NCBI GenBank assembly: GCA_001642945.1
Contig: LGRT01000034.1
Coordinates: 1 to 64,000 of the forward strand
Source of the DNA: Rhodobacteraceae bacterium SB2
GTDB lineage: Bacteria; Pseudomonadota; Alphaproteobacteria; Rhodobacterales; Rhodobacteraceae
Direction of reading: 5' to 3'
Length of the DNA stretch: 64,000 nt
Part shown: positions 10,084-19,551 of the stretch, one piece after another
Layout: each line of letters opens with the position of its first letter
Numbering within the stretch: the first letter of the stretch is position 1
Translations under genes and position numbers: made by a program
Notes under the pieces: model-generated
Told to the model about the DNA's origin: nothing
What the model saw: the letters and a program-made list of their open reading frames with translations, nothing else
Databases searched by the model: none

Positions 10084-10159
10084 TGGTGGGTGATAAGAGA
10101 CTCGAACTCCTGACATCTTCGGTGTAAACGAAGCGCTCTACCAACTGAGCTAATCACCC
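10084..10159 (-). tRNA. tRNA-Val (anticodon UAC)
   Basis: A 76-base cloverleaf read on the minus strand. The acceptor stem GGGTGAT pairs with ATCACCC, the D-arm has AGCTCAGTTGGTAGAGC, the anticodon stem CTTCG/CGAAG encloses loop TTTACAC giving anticodon TAC, the T-arm has GTTCGAGTC, and CCA is encoded. Its 3' end faces the RTX protease locus. Confidence 0.97.
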
Positions 10160-10289
10160 GCAAAAAACCGTCTAAACAAAGCTTCAAGCAGACGCAAGAG
10201 GCTAGGGGAAAAATAGTGCCATTCTTCGGGTTTGCTGTGGCGTTTTTTTAAGATTTTTAAAAAAGTTTGACTACGCTGCGACGGGCTTT

Positions 10290-10330
10290 AAAAACGAAAC
10301 TCTGGCCAAGGCTTGATGAGCCTCGGCCAG
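10290..10330 (-). terminator. Rho-independent terminator of lon
   Basis: Immediately after the lon stop codon, the minus strand forms a long hairpin: CTGGCC pairs with GGCCAG and, inside it, AGGCT with AGCCT, with one mismatch between. It is followed by AGTTTCGTTTTT. The hairpin is also flanked by a T run on the other side. Confidence 0.7.
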
Positions 10331-10338
10331 AAAAAACG

Positions 10339-12747
10339 TTAATGCGTTGTCGCAGATGCCGTAGACGGAGCGTTAAGCGCTGCGGCCGCTGCTGCAGCTT
10401 CCTCTGCAGCCTCATCCCATTCTATTGCATCGGGCGTTGCGGTTAAAGCATTCGCAATAACTTCTGAAACATGACTGACGGGAATGATGGTCAACCCCTC
10501 CTTCACATTATCAGGAATTTCAGCCAAATCTTTTTCATTCTCTTGAGGAATTAAAACCGTTGTGATGCCGCCGCGCAGCGCCGCGAGCAGTTTTTCCTTT
10601 AATCCACCAATGGCCAAAGCATTGCCGCGCAATGTTACTTCGCCGGTCATTGCGATGTCTTTGCGTACAGGAATCCCGGTTAAAACCGACACGATGGAGG
10701 TTACCATCGCTAAGCCAGCGCTTGGTCCATCTTTTGGGGTTGCCCCTTCGGGAACGTGTACGTGAATGTCCAACCGATCAAATAGGGTTGGCTTCACACC
10801 AATTTTGGGGCTGATTGAGCGCACATACGAACTTGCCGCATCGATGCTTTCTTTCATCACATCACCCAGCTTACCGGTTGTTTTCATGCGTCCTTTGCCA
10901 GGCAGCTTTAAGGCCTCGATTGAAAGCAAATCACCCCCAACCGAAGTCCAAGCCAAACCTGTTACCACGCCGACTTGATTCTCCTTTTCAGCCAAACCGT
11001 AGCGGAATTTCTCAACGCCCAAGAAGTCGCTGATATTATTCGCCGTAACCTCCAGCGTTTCGACCTCTTTCTTAACAATTTTAGTAACAGCTTTTCGGGC
11101 AATCTTTGCGATTTCACGCTCAAGATTTCGGACGCCGGCCTCGCGGGTGTAGCGCTGTATAATACTGCTTAATGCATCCTCTTTCAGCGCTAGCTCACCG
11201 TCTTTTAAACCGTGACTCTTTAACTGCTTGGAAAGCAGGTGCCGTTTCGCGATTTCGCATTTTTCATCTTCGGTATAGCCAGAGAGCGGTATGATTTCCA
11301 TCCGGTCTAGCAAGGGCCCGGGCATGTTGTAACTATTTGCGGTGGTCAAGAACATCACGTTGGAGAGATCATATTCAACCTCTAAATAATGATCCGAGAA
11401 GGTGGCGTTTTGTTCCGGGTCAAGCACTTCAAGCATCGCCGATGCCGGATCGCCCCGAAAATCTTGCCCCATCTTGTCGATCTCATCCAAGAGGATCAAT
11501 GGATTGGTTGTTTTGGCTTTTTTCAGCGCTTGAATGATTTTACCCGGCATTGAGCCAATATAGGTTCTACGATGACCTCGAATTTCAGATTCATCGCGCA
11601 CCCCACCTAACGATATGCGAATAAATTCCCGCCCCGTTGCCTTGGCGACAGATTTGCCAAGCGAGGTTTTTCCGACACCGGGAGGGCCAACCAAACACAT
11701 GATCGGACCCTTCAGTTTGGTGCTTCTTTGCTGAACAGCAAGAAATTCAACGATGCGTTCTTTCACCTTTTCAAGGCTGTAATGATCACGGTCCAACGTC
11801 TCTTGTGCGCGCCCAAGATCCTTCTTGACGCGAGATTTTACTCCCCATGGAATGCCTAAAATCCAATCAAGATAATTGCGCACAACCGTGGCTTCGGCAG
11901 ACATTGGACTCATATTTTTGAGCTTCTTCAATTCCGCATCAACTTTTTCTTTGGCTTCTTTGCTTAGCTTGGTTGCCGCAATCCGGCTTTCCAGTTCGGC
12001 CACTTCGTTTTGGCCTTCTTCGCCGTCCCCCAATTCTTTTTGAATGGCCTTCATTTGCTCATTTAAATAATATTCACGCTGGGTTCTTTCCATTTGCGAT
12101 TTCACGCGGGTTTTGATTTTCTTCTCAACCCGCAGAACGCTCATTTCGCCCTGCATATGACCGTATATTTTTTCTAAACGCTCACTGACCGATAAAATTT
12201 CAAGCAATGCTTGCTTTTGCTCAACTTCAATTCCCAAATGGCCCGCAACCAAATCGGCGAGCTTGGCCGGATCACTCGCTTCCGCAACTGCCCCTAAGGC
12301 TTCTTCGGGAATATTCTTTTTAATCTTGGCATAACGTTCAAATTCATCGCTGACCGTGCGCACGAGGGCTTCTAATGCATCAACATCGCCCATGGTTTCG
12401 GATAAACCTTCAGCACTGGCTTCAAAAAAGTTTTCATTTTCAACGAATTCAGAAATGTGGACCCGACTTTTGCCTTCGACAAGAACTTTAACGCAGCCAT
12501 CGGGCAGTTTGAGCAATTGCAAAACATTCGCTAATACCCCGGTTTTGAAAATACTATCCGCTGTTGGCTCATCTTCTGATGCGTCGACTTGGCTTGAGAG
12601 GAGAATCTGTTTGTTATCATCCATAACCTCTTCCAGCGCCCGTACGGATTTTTCACGCCCCACAAAGAGTGGTACGATCATATGCGGAAAGACCACGATA
12701 TCTCTTAACGGCAAAACGGGATATGTTGGCGCGGTGGTTTTTGTCAT
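10339..12747 (-). CDS. lon: ATP-dependent protease La (Lon)
   Basis: An 802-residue cytoplasmic AAA+ serine protease that degrades misfolded and regulatory proteins. The N-terminal substrate-binding (LAN) domain starts YPVLPLRDIVVFPHM. A coiled-coil segment lies around residues 190-270. The Walker A motif GPPGVGKTS is near residue 355 and Walker B LLDEIDK follows. The C-terminal protease domain contains the catalytic serine in DGPSAGLAM and the lysine in GGLKEKLLAA. Length is close to the usual 780-820. The C-terminus has an alanine-rich tail. It is monocistronic, bounded by its own terminator and a possible heat-shock-type promoter at 12825-12853. Confidence 0.98.
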   Translation of the reverse strand: MTKTTAPTYPVLPLRDIVVFPHMIVPLFVGREKSVRALEEVMDDNKQILLSSQVDASEDEPTADSIFKTGVLANVLQLLKLPDGCVKVLVEGKSRVHISEFVENENFFEASAEGLSETMGDVDALEALVRTVSDEFERYAKIKKNIPEEALGAVAEASDPAKLADLVAGHLGIEVEQKQALLEILSVSERLEKIYGHMQGEMSVLRVEKKIKTRVKSQMERTQREYYLNEQMKAIQKELGDGEEGQNEVAELESRIAATKLSKEAKEKVDAELKKLKNMSPMSAEATVVRNYLDWILGIPWGVKSRVKKDLGRAQETLDRDHYSLEKVKERIVEFLAVQQRSTKLKGPIMCLVGPPGVGKTSLGKSVAKATGREFIRISLGGVRDESEIRGHRRTYIGSMPGKIIQALKKAKTTNPLILLDEIDKMGQDFRGDPASAMLEVLDPEQNATFSDHYLEVEYDLSNVMFLTTANSYNMPGPLLDRMEIIPLSGYTEDEKCEIAKRHLLSKQLKSHGLKDGELALKEDALSSIIQRYTREAGVRNLEREIAKIARKAVTKIVKKEVETLEVTANNISDFLGVEKFRYGLAEKENQVGVVTGLAWTSVGGDLLSIEALKLPGKGRMKTTGKLGDVMKESIDAASSYVRSISPKIGVKPTLFDRLDIHVHVPEGATPKDGPSAGLAMVTSIVSVLTGIPVRKDIAMTGEVTLRGNALAIGGLKEKLLAALRGGITTVLIPQENEKDLAEIPDNVKEGLTIIPVSHVSEVIANALTATPDAIEWDEAAEEAAAAAAALNAPSTASATTH

Positions 12748-13140
12748 GTTTCATCCTCAATGACGGCAAGGTAGCGCGATTCCCTTTTCGGGGAAGGCGG
12801 CCCTTTTGCGTTTCTTCTAACGCATACATAATAGTCGATGTCGTTGGTTTCAACCATATGCGGCGTTTATTAAAGCAGGATCTTTTGGTTTGAGCGGGCA
12901 TGCCTCGCGAAAGCGTTTTGGAGAATCAACTCTCATTCAAACGCAAAGATTGCCCATCGATTAAAAGCAAAACAGATAGCTCTAGAAGATTTTTTTGTTT
13001 TTAGGCAGCCCGTGCAAGCGCTGGCAGAGAAAATTGAAATTTTAGTTTTAAGGAAAGAGTGAGATTTTGGTTCCGGCCTTCTTGACGCGGGCTTACGTGA
13101 ACCGTAAGAGAGGCAGTATAAGCTTGTTTGGTTTCAGATA
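12748..13140. other. Intergenic region between lon and tRNA-Asp
   Basis: No gene seen on either strand. The half next to lon carries the candidate lon promoter. The remainder should hold the promoter of the tRNA-Asp on the plus strand, but I could not pick out a clear one. Confidence 0.5.
12825..12853 (-). promoter_or_regulatory. Candidate lon promoter (sigma-32-like)
   Basis: On the minus strand a TTGAAA (12848-12853) is followed after 17 bases by TATGTA (12825-12830), about 78 bases before the lon start. The overall shape TTGAAA ... CTATTAT resembles the heat-shock promoter consensus of alphaproteobacteria, and lon is usually a heat-shock gene. Assignment to sigma-32 rather than the housekeeping factor is inference. 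Confidence 0.4.
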
Positions 13141-13217
13141 GCGGTTGTAGCTCAGTTGGTTAGAGTACCGGCCTGTCACGCCGGGGGTCGCGGGTTCGAG
13201 TCCCGTCAACCGCGCCA
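13141..13217 (+). tRNA. tRNA-Asp (anticodon GUC)
   Basis: A 77-base cloverleaf. GCGGTTG pairs with CAACCGC in the acceptor stem; the anticodon stem CCGGC/GCCGG encloses loop CTGTCAC giving anticodon GTC; the T-arm is CGGGTTCGAGTCCCG; CCA is encoded. It stands alone on the plus strand between lon and ispG. Confidence 0.97.
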
Positions 13218-13297
13218 TTTCTGTTTCGTAAAAGCGAAAATTTGAAAAGCTTTCTGCGTTTGCGGTCAGGTTCGCCCGCCCTAAGGAAGAGGGTTAG

Positions 13298-14428
13298 TTA
13301 CTCGGCCGCAGATATAAGTTTTTCGTCCGCCTCGATTTCAGCCGCGCGTTTTTCAACAAGCTCAACAATGTGATCCACCATATTTTCATTGCCGATTTTG
13401 TGGTCTTGCTTTCCGGCCCAATAGACCATGCCGCTGCCCGCGCCGCCGCCGGTAAACCCAACATCAGTCATCAAAGCTTCGCCGGGACCATTAACAACAC
13501 AACCAATGATCGATAGGCTCATCGGTGTTTTGATATGTTCAAGCCGATTTTCCAAGGCTTCAACCGTTTTGATTACATCAAACCCTTGCCGCGCGCAGCT
13601 AGGGCAAGAAATGATATTTACGCCACGATGGCGCAATCCCAATGATTTCAGAATTTCATATCCGACTTTGACTTCCTCAACCGGATCAGCAGAAAGCGAG
13701 ACGCGGATCGTATCGCCGATTCCCATCCACAATAAATTGCCCAAGCCGATCGCAGACTTAATCGTTCCGCTGGTCAATCCGCCGGCTTCTGTAATTCCCA
13801 AATGGATCGGGGCATCCGTAGCTTCTGCCAGAGCTTGATAGGCAGCGGCTGCCATAAAAACATCTGAGGCTTTACAGCTGATCTTAAACTCATGAAAATC
13901 ATTATCTTGTAAGATTTTGATGTGATCCAAACCACTTTCAAGCATGGCATCTGGGCAGGGTTCGCCGTATTTTTCTAACAAATGTTTTTCAAGCGATCCG
14001 GCATTAACGCCAATACGAATGGAACAATTATTGTCTTTGGCGGCTTTTATGACTTCTTTAACGCGATCTGGTGCGCCGATATTGCCTGGATTGATACGCA
14101 AACACGCCGCGCCTGCCTCCGCCGCCTCAATACCGCGTTTATAATGAAAGTGGATATCTGCAACCAAGGGAACCGGACTTTCCTTGGCAATTTCCTTGAA
14201 GGCCTTGCTGCTGTCCTGGTCGGGCACCGAAACACGCACAATGTCAGCTCCTGCATCTGCTGCGGCAGTTATTTGCGCTAGGGTGGCTTTTACATCAGTT
14301 GTTAAGGTGTTGGTCATCGTTTGAACCGAAATCGGCGCGTCTCCGCCAACCGCGATATTACCAACATGAATTTTTCGCGATTTTCGGCGGTAAATATTTC
14401 GCCAAGGGCGTACTGAATTCAAGGACAT
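13298..14428 (-). CDS. ispG: 4-hydroxy-3-methylbut-2-enyl diphosphate synthase (IspG/GcpE)
   Basis: A 376-residue cytoplasmic iron-sulfur enzyme of the MEP isoprenoid pathway, converting methylerythritol cyclodiphosphate to HMBPP. The N-terminal TIM-barrel half runs from [19 protein letters not shown]. The three cluster-binding cysteines are visible: two in SCPSCARQG near residue 277 and the third in [10 protein letters not shown] near residue 309, which also supplies the conserved glutamate. Length matches the bacterial two-domain form. It lies 56 bases downstream of the RodZ-like gene on the same strand, so the two probably form an operon, an arrangement common in this family. Confidence 0.97.
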   Translation of the reverse strand: MSLNSVRPWRNIYRRKSRKIHVGNIAVGGDAPISVQTMTNTLTTDVKATLAQITAAADAGADIVRVSVPDQDSSKAFKEIAKESPVPLVADIHFHYKRGIEAAEAGAACLRINPGNIGAPDRVKEVIKAAKDNNCSIRIGVNAGSLEKHLLEKYGEPCPDAMLESGLDHIKILQDNDFHEFKISCKASDVFMAAAAYQALAEATDAPIHLGITEAGGLTSGTIKSAIGLGNLLWMGIGDTIRVSLSADPVEEVKVGYEILKSLGLRHRGVNIISCPSCARQGFDVIKTVEALENRLEHIKTPMSLSIIGCVVNGPGEALMTDVGFTGGGAGSGMVYWAGKQDHKIGNENMVDHIVELVEKRAAEIEADEKLISAAE

Positions 14429-14484
14429 ATCTGGTCTCAGTGGTTATTAAAAAAAGGCCTCAAGAAAAAGCCATTACTGTCAAC

Positions 14485-15798
14485 TTACTCTGACATTCCG
14501 TCGGTTGTAAAGCTTGACACCGTCGCTTCTGCTACAACCCGCTCTAAGACCGGATCAAGATCCAGATTGGCTGGTTGATAATTGGCCATCAAAGACCTGG
14601 CTGACAGCTCGACGTTTTTGACCACTTTGCCTCCAGTGCCGGCCGGGCCATATAATTTTCCCTCAACGGCAAAATAAACTGAGCCCGACATACCCGCCCG
14701 CAACGTAGGGGCCATTTCAGTTTGCGGTAGGATAAATTCTTCGCCCGCTTTCATCGTGTTTTCAAAAATTCGGCTTCCATCAGGCGCTGTCACCCGCACC
14801 CAAGCATCTCTAATAGCAAATAGCGCCAGCGTCGGCGGAGCGGTTTCGAGCACTTGCGGCGTAGCGATTTGAGCAAGCAGCTCTGCTTCGCTTGGCAGGT
14901 TTTTCTCAACATCTGCCAGTATCTCGCCGCCAGGATCCGCGGCGGGGTCTGGTTGAGGAATGAAATTGCCGAAATCTGACGGATTTAAGGATGATATAGG
15001 AGCATCCCGGGCTGTAAGTATGGGAAAATCGAGCGCCTGTGGACGATAAAGTCGATCAAGTTTCTCAATGTTTAGGCGTTGGTCTAAAGCGTTTTTTGTA
15101 GCCTCAGTTTGTGGAAACTGCACCGAACCCAATGGATCTAAATCCGATAAAACGATCGGCGTGTTTTCCGCTGGTGTCAGTTTTACTTGCTGCACTTCTT
15201 GCAACAAAGACCAGGCCCCAAATCCGATAACACCGATGAGCGATGCCAACACAGCCACGGAGGCAATGGCACGCATTTCTAAGGTTTCCAAAAACCCGGC
15301 ATCGGGCGGCTCCATCGCCAAGGGCGATGTTTTGAATATATCAGTTGAACCCGCATTGTTTTGCTTGGGTAAAAGGGGCGCTAAGGATTGCGGCTTTTTG
15401 GCGCTTGACCCTTGTGCCAGCGCGCTTACGGTTTGAAAGCCGCTTTCTAAACAAAATTGTTGAAGAACCTCTTCGCTGTCCATGCCCAGGTATTTTGCGT
15501 AAGATCGTACATAACCTGCAACAAAACCTGGCGTGTCAAACGCGCCGGGGTCACAGTTTTCAATCGCAGATATGTAGGATGCTTTAATCTTAAGGTCGCG
15601 TTGTACATCAAGCAACGATTTGCCAATGGTCGCGCGTTCGCCGCGCATGGTGTCACCAAGCCGCAGCTCGAAATCGTCAAACCCTTTCGGTCTTGCCGTT
15701 TGTGCACCCTCTAGCTCGGGTGCCACTTTGTTTTTTTTGCTCTTTCGCCTCAGCGCTCCAGCTCCCAATACTCGAGACCGAATCGTTCTTATCCACAT
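14485..15798 (-). CDS. RodZ-like helix-turn-helix membrane protein (DUF4115)
   Basis: A 437-residue protein with the RodZ layout. An XRE-type helix-turn-helix lies at about residues 45-110 (GKSLLDVQRDLKIKASYISAIE). One transmembrane helix sits near 178-197 (VAVLASLIGVIGFGAW). A long periplasmic part follows and ends in a DUF4115 beta domain (ALFAIRDAWVRVTAPDGS, GEEFILP). RodZ family members anchor MreB and the elongasome to the membrane; this one is the alphaproteobacterial form, with a long proline-rich linker. It is upstream of ispG on the same strand. Start chosen at the ATG in a weak ribosome-binding context, so the first 30 residues are uncertain. Confidence 0.85.
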   Translation of the reverse strand: MWIRTIRSRVLGAGALRRKSKKNKVAPELEGAQTARPKGFDDFELRLGDTMRGERATIGKSLLDVQRDLKIKASYISAIENCDPGAFDTPGFVAGYVRSYAKYLGMDSEEVLQQFCLESGFQTVSALAQGSSAKKPQSLAPLLPKQNNAGSTDIFKTSPLAMEPPDAGFLETLEMRAIASVAVLASLIGVIGFGAWSLLQEVQQVKLTPAENTPIVLSDLDPLGSVQFPQTEATKNALDQRLNIEKLDRLYRPQALDFPILTARDAPISSLNPSDFGNFIPQPDPAADPGGEILADVEKNLPSEAELLAQIATPQVLETAPPTLALFAIRDAWVRVTAPDGSRIFENTMKAGEEFILPQTEMAPTLRAGMSGSVYFAVEGKLYGPAGTGGKVVKNVELSARSLMANYQPANLDLDPVLERVVAEATVSSFTTDGMSE

Positions 15799-15849
15799 AA
15801 CTCGTGATCTGATAGCATAATTGAGTAAGAATTACACTTTAGGGTTACT

Positions 15850-17073
15850 TTACGCCGAGTTTTCGGCACGATTCAGCGCGCAATGCGCCCAGAGCGTATC
15901 CATTGCCCTGACCAATGCGTCAATTTCCGCCGACCCGTGAACAGGGGATGGCGTGAAACGCAACCTCTCGGTTCCACGCGGCACCGTTGGGAAATTGATA
16001 GGTTGCACATAAATACCAAAATCTTGAAGCAACATGTCAGAGAGTTTTTGCGTATGAACCGGGTTGCCGACAATCACGGGAACGATATGAGAGCCATGGT
16101 CGATAATCGGCAATCCGATCCCCTTTAAACGGTACTTTAAAATCTTAGATTGCGTTTGATGTTGCGCGCGCAAATCTTTGTCGGATTTCAAATGCGCGAC
16201 GGAGGCTGCGGCCCCCGCTGCGACCGCTGGAGGCAGCGAGGTCGTGAAAATAAACCCCGGCGCGTATGAGCGGATCGCGTCACACAGTTTTACGCTAGCA
16301 GCAATATATCCGCCCATAACCCCGTAGGCCTTCGCAAGGGTGCCGTTGATGATATCGATGCGATGCATCAACCGATCACGTTCGGCCACGCCAGCACCAC
16401 GTGCGCCATACATACCCACCGCATGCACCTCATCGAGATAGGTCAGGGCGTTGAACTCATCTGCTAGATCGCAAATTTCAGCAATGGGCGCAAAATCCCC
16501 ATCCATCGAATAGATTGACTCAAACGCGATGAGTTTCGGGACCTTCGGATCATCGGCTTCCAGCAATTCGCGCAAATGGCCAAGGTCATTATGGCGAAAA
16601 ATGCGTTTACTTCCGCCATTTCGACGAATGCCTTCGATCATCGAGGCGTGATTGAGCGCATCCGAATAAATGATTAAATCCGGAAAAAGCTTTGGCAAAG
16701 TGGACAGAGTTGCATCATTGGCAATATAGGCGCTGGTAAAAAGCAACGTGCTTTCTTTACCATGCAGGTTGGCAAGCTCATCCTCAAGCCTCTTATGATA
16801 CACGGTTGTCCCAGAAATATTCCGCGTACCGCCAGATCCTGCACCCGTGGCGTCTAACGCTTCATGCATCGCGTTCAAAACCGCCGGATGCTGCCCCATT
16901 CCCAAATAATCATTGCCACACCAAACCGTTACCGGTGCGTCGGTTCCATCGGGGCGGTGCCATGTCGCGTGAGGAAAATTGCCTTTGTCGCGCACGATAT
17001 CTATGAACGTGCGATACCGCCCCTCATCATGTAAACGGTTTAAAGATTGATCTAAGAAATCATTATAAGTCAA
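15850..17073 (-). CDS. hemA: 5-aminolevulinate synthase
   Basis: A pyridoxal-phosphate enzyme that condenses glycine with succinyl-CoA, the first step of heme synthesis by the C4 (Shemin) route used by alphaproteobacteria. Visible family motifs include [39 protein letters not shown] and the PLP lysine in [12 protein letters not shown] near residue 245. I placed the start at TTG 17073 because GGAAGG lies 7 bases upstream and the resulting N-terminus (M-TYNDFLDQ) aligns with the MDYN start usual in the family, giving 407 residues. The in-frame ATG at 17088 would add five residues and has a poorer ribosome-binding site. It is divergent from the M20 peptidase. Confidence 0.95.
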   Translation of the reverse strand: MTYNDFLDQSLNRLHDEGRYRTFIDIVRDKGNFPHATWHRPDGTDAPVTVWCGNDYLGMGQHPAVLNAMHEALDATGAGSGGTRNISGTTVYHKRLEDELANLHGKESTLLFTSAYIANDATLSTLPKLFPDLIIYSDALNHASMIEGIRRNGGSKRIFRHNDLGHLRELLEADDPKVPKLIAFESIYSMDGDFAPIAEICDLADEFNALTYLDEVHAVGMYGARGAGVAERDRLMHRIDIINGTLAKAYGVMGGYIAASVKLCDAIRSYAPGFIFTTSLPPAVAAGAAASVAHLKSDKDLRAQHQTQSKILKYRLKGIGLPIIDHGSHIVPVIVGNPVHTQKLSDMLLQDFGIYVQPINFPTVPRGTERLRFTPSPVHGSAEIDALVRAMDTLWAHCALNRAENSA

Positions 17074-17233
17074 TCTACGGCCTTCCATCTTTTACCAAAA
17101 GCACCAAGCGCTTTTCCAATCACTACTCTATAAACCTCATCGACATGAATGCACCTAAAGTCAAGGGTGACTGGACAGCGCAGGAACACATGCTAGGCTT
17201 AACACTCATGCACACATATAGGGTGGTTTGAAA

Positions 17234-18649
17234 ATGTCGCTAGCCCCAGTTCTTGCGCGGATTGACGCAGATCTTGAAAATGCAACGAAGCGGTTGTTGG
17301 ACTTGTTACGGATCCCTTCTATTTCGACAGATCCCGCCTTTGATAAGGCCTGTGATACTGCCGCTGATTGGCTTGTGGATCAATTGCGCGCCATAGGGGC
17401 AGAAGCGCAAAAACATCAAACGCCGGGAAAGCCGATGGTTATGGGCAGTTTTACAGGATCTTCAAATCCGGATGCGCCGCATATTTTATTTTATGGCCAT
17501 TATGATGTGCAGCCCGCCGACCCGCTCGAATTATGGCATCACGATCCATTTGAACCAGCCGTCGAACAGACAGCGCATGGACAGGTCATTCGAGGCAGGG
17601 GGAGTTCAGACGATAAAGGCCAATTGATGACCTTTGTCGAAGCCTGCCGCGCGTGGAACAACGAACATGGGCAAATGCCTTGTAAAATAAGTTTTTTCTT
17701 TGAAGGCGAAGAGGAAAGCGGGTCTCCAAGTTTGGTTCCTTTTATGGAAACGCATAAAGAAGCGCTGAAGGCTGACGTGGTTCTAATTTGCGATACTGGT
17801 TTATTTGATGATCGGGTTCCGGCAATCGTTACGATGTTGCGCGGTATGGTTAGTGAAGAAGTGGTGGTGCGCGCTGCCAACCGCGATTTGCATTCAGGTC
17901 TTTATGGGGGGATGGCGCGCAATCCACTGCATGTGCTCAGTGAAATTTTAGCCTGCTTGCATGATGAAACTGGCCGCGTGCAGCTGCCGAGATTTTACGA
18001 TGGGGTGCGCGATATACCGCCCTATTTGTCAGCGCAGTGGCAGAGCCTCAACTTTTCGCATCACAGCTTTCTTGGCGAGGTCGGCTTGCGGCTGCCGGCG
18101 GGCGAAACAGCTTACAGCCCGCTTGAACATATTTGGGCGCGTCCGACCTGCGAAATTAACGGGATCTGCGGCGGCTACACAGGCGAGGGGTTCAAAACGG
18201 TTCTGCCAAGCCAAGCCTCTGCTAAAATCAGTTGCCGTTTGGTCGAGGGGCAGGATCCAGAAAAAATCCGTGCAGCTTTGCATGCGCATGTCTCGTCCTA
18301 TTTGCCGGCTGATTGTACGGTTGAATTTATTTCTTATGGGGCCTCACCCGCGGTTGTTATGCAAAGTGACACGCCGCTATTTGAAATCGCCCGCGCCGCG
18401 CTGAGCGCCGAATGGGAGCAAGAGGCGGCCTTTACCGGCTGCGGAGGATCGATACCGGTTGCCAGCCATTTTCAAGATATTATAGGCGTCAGCCCCATGC
18501 TGATTGGTTTTGCAAAAGACAATGATCAAATTCACTCTCCAAATGAAAAATATGATTTGCAAAGCTTTCACAAAGGTATTCGCAGTTGGGCGCGGATTTT
18601 AGAGGCGCTCTCGGTTGATAAGCGATCTCAACAAATGGCAAAAAATTGA
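17234..18649 (+). CDS. M20 family metallo-dipeptidase
   Basis: A 471-residue zinc peptidase of the M20/M25/M40 family, cytoplasmic. Metal and catalytic residues are in place: His and Asp in GHYDVQP (near residue 90), Asp in RGSSDDKGQ, the Glu-Glu pair in EGEEESGSP, Asp in ICDTG, and the terminal His in QIHSPNEKYDL. The central lid domain begins with LHSGLYGG. The ATG at 17234 follows GGGTGG by 7 bases and is preferred over a TTG two codons upstream. The stop TGA overlaps the ATG of the next gene, so the two are likely coupled. Related enzymes cleave dipeptides or N-acyl amino acids; the substrate is unknown. Confidence 0.9.
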   Translation: MSLAPVLARIDADLENATKRLLDLLRIPSISTDPAFDKACDTAADWLVDQLRAIGAEAQKHQTPGKPMVMGSFTGSSNPDAPHILFYGHYDVQPADPLELWHHDPFEPAVEQTAHGQVIRGRGSSDDKGQLMTFVEACRAWNNEHGQMPCKISFFFEGEEESGSPSLVPFMETHKEALKADVVLICDTGLFDDRVPAIVTMLRGMVSEEVVVRAANRDLHSGLYGGMARNPLHVLSEILACLHDETGRVQLPRFYDGVRDIPPYLSAQWQSLNFSHHSFLGEVGLRLPAGETAYSPLEHIWARPTCEINGICGGYTGEGFKTVLPSQASAKISCRLVEGQDPEKIRAALHAHVSSYLPADCTVEFISYGASPAVVMQSDTPLFEIARAALSAEWEQEAAFTGCGGSIPVASHFQDIIGVSPMLIGFAKDNDQIHSPNEKYDLQSFHKGIRSWARILEALSVDKRSQQMAKN

Positions 18650-19536
18650 TGTTGGACGGGTTTCAGCATAAAATCTGCGATTTGAACGGAGTAAAAATTG
18701 CCTATTCCGAACGTGAAGAAAGCAAGGGAAAAGCGCCACTTCTTTTGCTGCATGGGTTTCCGCAAAATCGGTTTATGTGGAGCCAAATTGCGCCGATTTT
18801 AGCCGAACACTTTCATGTGATTTGCGCTGATTTACGGGGCTATGGTGGCTCGTCCAAGCCAAAAGGCGTTGCCGAATACAGCTTTCGAAAAATGGGCCAG
18901 GATCAACTGGAGCTTATGACATCTTTAGGGTTTGACCACTTCCATTTGATTGGGCATGACCGAGGCGCGCGCACCGCATATCGGATGGCTCTTGATGCCA
19001 GCGATCGGATTAAGTCTTTAACGGTTATGGATATAACGCCCACCCATTTTTTGTTGGATGCGCTAAAGTCAGAGGTTGCGCGGGCGTATTATCATTGGTT
19101 CTTTTTGGCGCAACCCAGCCCGTTTCCCGAAACTTTGATCGCCGCCGATGCCGATTATTACTTTGAAAGCTGCTTGCTTGGCTGGGGCGGCAGCACATTA
19201 GAGCAATTCGATCAACGCGCGCTCGACGCCTATCGCAAAACTTGGAGGGATCCCGCAACGATTGAAGCGATGTGCAATGATTACCGCGCTGCGCTGGATT
19301 ATGATTTTGATCTGGATCAGCGCGATTTACCCCGCCAGCTTGATCTGCCCGCCTTGGTGATGTGGGGCGCGGGTGGCGCAATGGATAAATCCTTTGACCT
19401 GCCAGAAACCTGGCGCGCAAGGCTGAAGCGGTTTGAATGCAGCACGATTGCCGGCGGGCATTTTTTTCCAGACATCCATCCAAAAGATACGGCGGCGGCG
19501 CTGCTTTGTTTTTTGAAGCCGTTAAGCGATTATTAA
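18649..19536 (+). CDS. Alpha/beta hydrolase, haloacetate (fluoroacetate) dehalogenase-like
   Basis: A 295-residue alpha/beta hydrolase. The nucleophile elbow is GHDRGAR with an aspartate nucleophile at residue 104 followed by the arginines that bind the carboxylate in fluoroacetate dehalogenases. The halide-site motif YHWFFLAQP near residue 149 and the catalytic GGHFFPD near 269 also match that group, as does the oxyanion motif LLLLHGFPQN. This pattern separates it from epoxide hydrolases, which carry a tyrosine pair. The natural substrate need not be fluoroacetate; other 2-haloacids are possible. The ATG shares its A with the TGA of the M20 peptidase gene. Confidence 0.85.
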   Translation: MLDGFQHKICDLNGVKIAYSEREESKGKAPLLLLHGFPQNRFMWSQIAPILAEHFHVICADLRGYGGSSKPKGVAEYSFRKMGQDQLELMTSLGFDHFHLIGHDRGARTAYRMALDASDRIKSLTVMDITPTHFLLDALKSEVARAYYHWFFLAQPSPFPETLIAADADYYFESCLLGWGGSTLEQFDQRALDAYRKTWRDPATIEAMCNDYRAALDYDFDLDQRDLPRQLDLPALVMWGAGGAMDKSFDLPETWRARLKRFECSTIAGGHFFPDIHPKDTAAALLCFLKPLSDY

Positions 19537-19551
19537 AAGCGTAGGCGCCGC

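Noticed and set aside
17089-17233. FnrL-type box in the hemA promoter
   Set aside because: I searched for TTGAT-N4-ATCAA in the divergent promoter region and found no acceptable match.
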